Positions 62,645 through 64,000 of a stretch of 64,000 nt of DNA are shown in pieces. The notes beneath the pieces were generated by a model, which was given only the letters and a program-made list of their open reading frames with translations, was not told the DNA's origin and made no database searches. The position numbers were made by a program, and so were the translations under genes. How positions within the stretch are numbered: position 1 is the first letter of the stretch; each line of letters starts with the position of its first letter. The stretch is from Roseomonas gilardii (GTDB lineage Bacteria > Pseudomonadota > Alphaproteobacteria > Acetobacterales > Acetobacteraceae), in the NCBI RefSeq assembly GCF_001941945.1, contig NZ_CP015583.1, forward strand, positions 3,045,501-3,109,500, read 5' to 3'.

Positions 62645-63265
62645 ATGGATCAGCCTATGACCCTAGCGGCGCGCGAGGAAACAACGAAACCGCTACCCCC
62701 GGTGACATTCCGTAAGCGGGACTGCGGCGACTTCGACATGCGGATCGCCCGGGACGGCACCTGGCACTACCGCGGATCGCCCATCGGACGAAAGGAGCTG
62801 GTCTGCCTTTTCGCCAGCGTTCTCAAGCGGCTGCCGGATGGCGGCTATATCCTGGAGACGCCCGCCGAGCGTGGCCGGATCGCGGTGGACGACGCCCCCT
62901 TCGTGGCGGTCGAGATGTGCTGGCGGGACTGCGACTGCGAGGGCCACGGCGTGAAGCTGCAATGCGTCAGCTTCCGCACCAACCTGGACGAGGTCGTGAC
63001 CGCCGGGCCGGAGCACCCGATCCGCGTGGAGACCGACCCGGAGACGGGCGAGCCCAGCCCCTATGTGCTGATCCGCCCCGGACTGGAGGCCCGGATCAGC
63101 CGCCCCGTCTTCTACGAGATGGTCGCCCTGGCCGAGACCGAGGTGATCGACGGCCGCCGCGTGCTCGGCGTCTGGAGCAAGGGCATGTTCTTCCCGGTAG
63201 GCGACCACCCGGAGGAGGCGGACGCGCTGGAGGATGGCTGGGACGAGGACAGCCCCGCCGGGTGA
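62645..63265 (+). CDS. DUF1285 domain protein
   Basis: A 206-aa protein of the DUF1285 family. Core stretches are DFDMRIARDGTWHYRGSPIGRKELVCLFASVLKRLPDGGYILETPAERGRIAVDDAPFVAVEM and YVLIRPGLEARISRPVFYEMVALAE. It contains a Cys-rich WRDCDCEGHG not usual for the family. The function is unknown. It is divergent from moxR and overlaps the Nudix gene (GTGA at 63262-63265). This order, DUF1285 / CoA pyrophosphatase / DUF6111, recurs in alphaproteobacteria. Confidence 0.88.
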   Translation: MDQPMTLAAREETTKPLPPVTFRKRDCGDFDMRIARDGTWHYRGSPIGRKELVCLFASVLKRLPDGGYILETPAERGRIAVDDAPFVAVEMCWRDCDCEGHGVKLQCVSFRTNLDEVVTAGPEHPIRVETDPETGEPSPYVLIRPGLEARISRPVFYEMVALAETEVIDGRRVLGVWSKGMFFPVGDHPEEADALEDGWDEDSPAG

Positions 63266-63939
63266 CGCATGATGGCTTGCCGGCCCCCCTTCCGCCCTCC
63301 CTTTCCGCCCGGGAGATCGCCCAGCGCCTGACGACGGCCCTGGCGCCGGGACGGATGCCGTCCCTCTATCCCAGCACCACGCCCGACAGCACCGGCCTGC
63401 CCGAGGAACTGGACGCGCCGCCTCCACCGGAGGAGACGGAGCCGGGGACCGGCCTGCGCCGCGCCGCCGTGCTGGTGCCCGTGGTGCTCGGCGAGGCCCC
63501 CTCGGTGATGCTGACCCTGCGCGCGGCCACGCTGTCCGCCCATGCCGGGCAGGTGGCACTGCCGGGCGGGCGGATCGAGGCGGGCGAGACACCCGAGGCC
63601 GCCGCCCTGCGCGAGGCCGCCGAGGAGGTCGGGCTCGACCCCCGCCTGCCGCAGATCCTGGGCCGCCTGCCGCAGCACGTGACCGGAACGGGCTATCATG
63701 TCGTGCCCGTGGTGGCCCTGCTGCACCCGCCCTTCACCGTGACGCCGGCCCCCGACGAGGTGGCCGAGGTCTTCGAGTACCCGCTGGCCCGCCTGCTCGA
63801 CCCGGCGCAGCCGGAACGGCGGAATCGCCTCGTCGAGGGGCGGGAGCGCGCCTTCTGGGTCTGGCCGCATGAGCGGCACCTCGTCTGGGGCGCCACGGCG
63901 GCGATCCTGCGCAACCTCGCCCTGCTCCTGCGCGGCTGA
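63262..63939 (+). CDS. Nudix CoA pyrophosphatase
   Basis: A 225-aa Nudix hydrolase. The Nudix box is GGRIEAGETPEAAALREAAEEVGL (GX5EX7REUXEEXGU), preceded by the NuCoA-type LTLRAATLSAHAGQVALPGG. Enzymes with this pair hydrolyse CoA or its oxidised and acyl forms to phosphopantetheine and 3',5'-ADP. The GTG start at 63262 overlaps the DUF1285 stop; its own stop overlaps the next start (TGATG). Pro-rich residues 40-60 look flexible. Confidence 0.9.
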   Translation: MTHDGLPAPLPPSLSAREIAQRLTTALAPGRMPSLYPSTTPDSTGLPEELDAPPPPEETEPGTGLRRAAVLVPVVLGEAPSVMLTLRAATLSAHAGQVALPGGRIEAGETPEAAALREAAEEVGLDPRLPQILGRLPQHVTGTGYHVVPVVALLHPPFTVTPAPDEVAEVFEYPLARLLDPAQPERRNRLVEGRERAFWVWPHERHLVWGATAAILRNLALLLRG

Positions 63940-64000
63940 TGCTGCTCCGCCTCCTTCCCATGCTGCTCTTCCTGGCACCCTTCGCCGGCTTCCTGGTCTG
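63939..64000 (+). CDS. DUF6111 family membrane protein (start only)
   Basis: Only the first 20 codons are in the window. They encode a hydrophobic start, MLLRLLPMLLFLAPFAGFLV, beginning at an ATG that overlaps the Nudix stop. In alphaproteobacteria the gene after this CoA pyrophosphatase is commonly a short DUF6111 membrane protein; the call rests on that context and the hydrophobic N-terminus. Confidence 0.55.
   Translation, partial: MLLRLLPMLLFLAPFAGFLV

Overview
The window is dense, uniformly GC-rich bacterial chromosome (roughly 70% GC by eye, strong G/C preference at third codon positions). Gene content points to an alphaproteobacterium of the Acetobacteraceae, probably Roseomonas or a close relative. 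The pointers are the uvrC-pgsA-moaD-moaE order, the DUF1285 / CoA-pyrophosphatase / DUF6111 order at the right end, a Bug-type solute receptor, AapJ-type receptors, a DUF1800/DUF1501 pair and a MoxR-DUF58-DUF4159 cluster. The taxonomic call is inference, since no rRNA or tRNA gene was seen.

Layout. 0-1.1 kb: the 3' end of a cobalamin riboswitch, cbtB-cbtA (cobalt uptake) and a hairpin terminator. 1.2-4.8 kb: two small unknown genes and an overlapping DUF1800-DUF1501 pair. 4.8-6.9 kb: a chemoreceptor. 7.0-12.9 kb: a tightly coupled minus-strand sulfonate/organosulfur operon (ssuC, ssuB, a receptor, an acyl-CoA-dehydrogenase-like flavoprotein, ssuD, a second receptor). Its leader contains a short Cys-rich ORF and two hairpins. 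13.2-20.1 kb: Lrp regulator, CheY-like protein, MntH, SPFH protein, nucleoside hydrolase, Bug receptor, DUF2236 oxidase-like protein. 20.2-23.2 kb: MerR regulator divergent from a Zn/Cd P-type ATPase, with a MerR-type operator between. 23.3-28.9 kb: an orphan amino-acid receptor, a 56-aa membrane peptide, and a LOV-domain (blue-light) hybrid histidine kinase divergent from uvrB. 29.2-33.2 kb: MFS exporter, SRPBCC protein, EF-hand protein, pteridine-reductase-like SDR and folB. 33.2-33.7 kb: a long intergenic region with a perfect 19-bp inverted repeat and an AT-rich stretch carrying a DnaA-box-like palindrome. 33.7-39.2 kb: uvrC, pgsA, a lipoprotein, moaD, moaE and a membrane protein lacking an ordinary start codon. 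39.2-42.9 kb: GntR regulator, MFS transporter, M20 amidohydrolase. 42.9-48.1 kb: OmpR-type regulator and MarR regulator divergent from ilvE, two small membrane proteins and a HAMP histidine kinase. 48.3-52.1 kb: a compositionally distinct trio (CHASE2 membrane protein, small secreted protein, M48 metalloprotease lipoprotein). 52.2-55.4 kb: DUF2270 protein, a second orphan amino-acid receptor and ychF. 55.6-62.6 kb: the MoxR / DUF58 / BatA-DUF4159 / glutamine-amidotransferase-like operon. 62.6-64.0 kb: DUF1285 protein, Nudix CoA pyrophosphatase and the start of a DUF6111 protein.

Most of the window is housekeeping and nutrient-uptake chromosome with no phage, IS or CRISPR. The least conventional parts are the sulfonate operon leader, the CHASE2/M48 trio, the LOV kinase paired with uvrB, and a dispersed family of intergenic hairpin repeats found at about 28.9, 41.5 and 54.2 kb.
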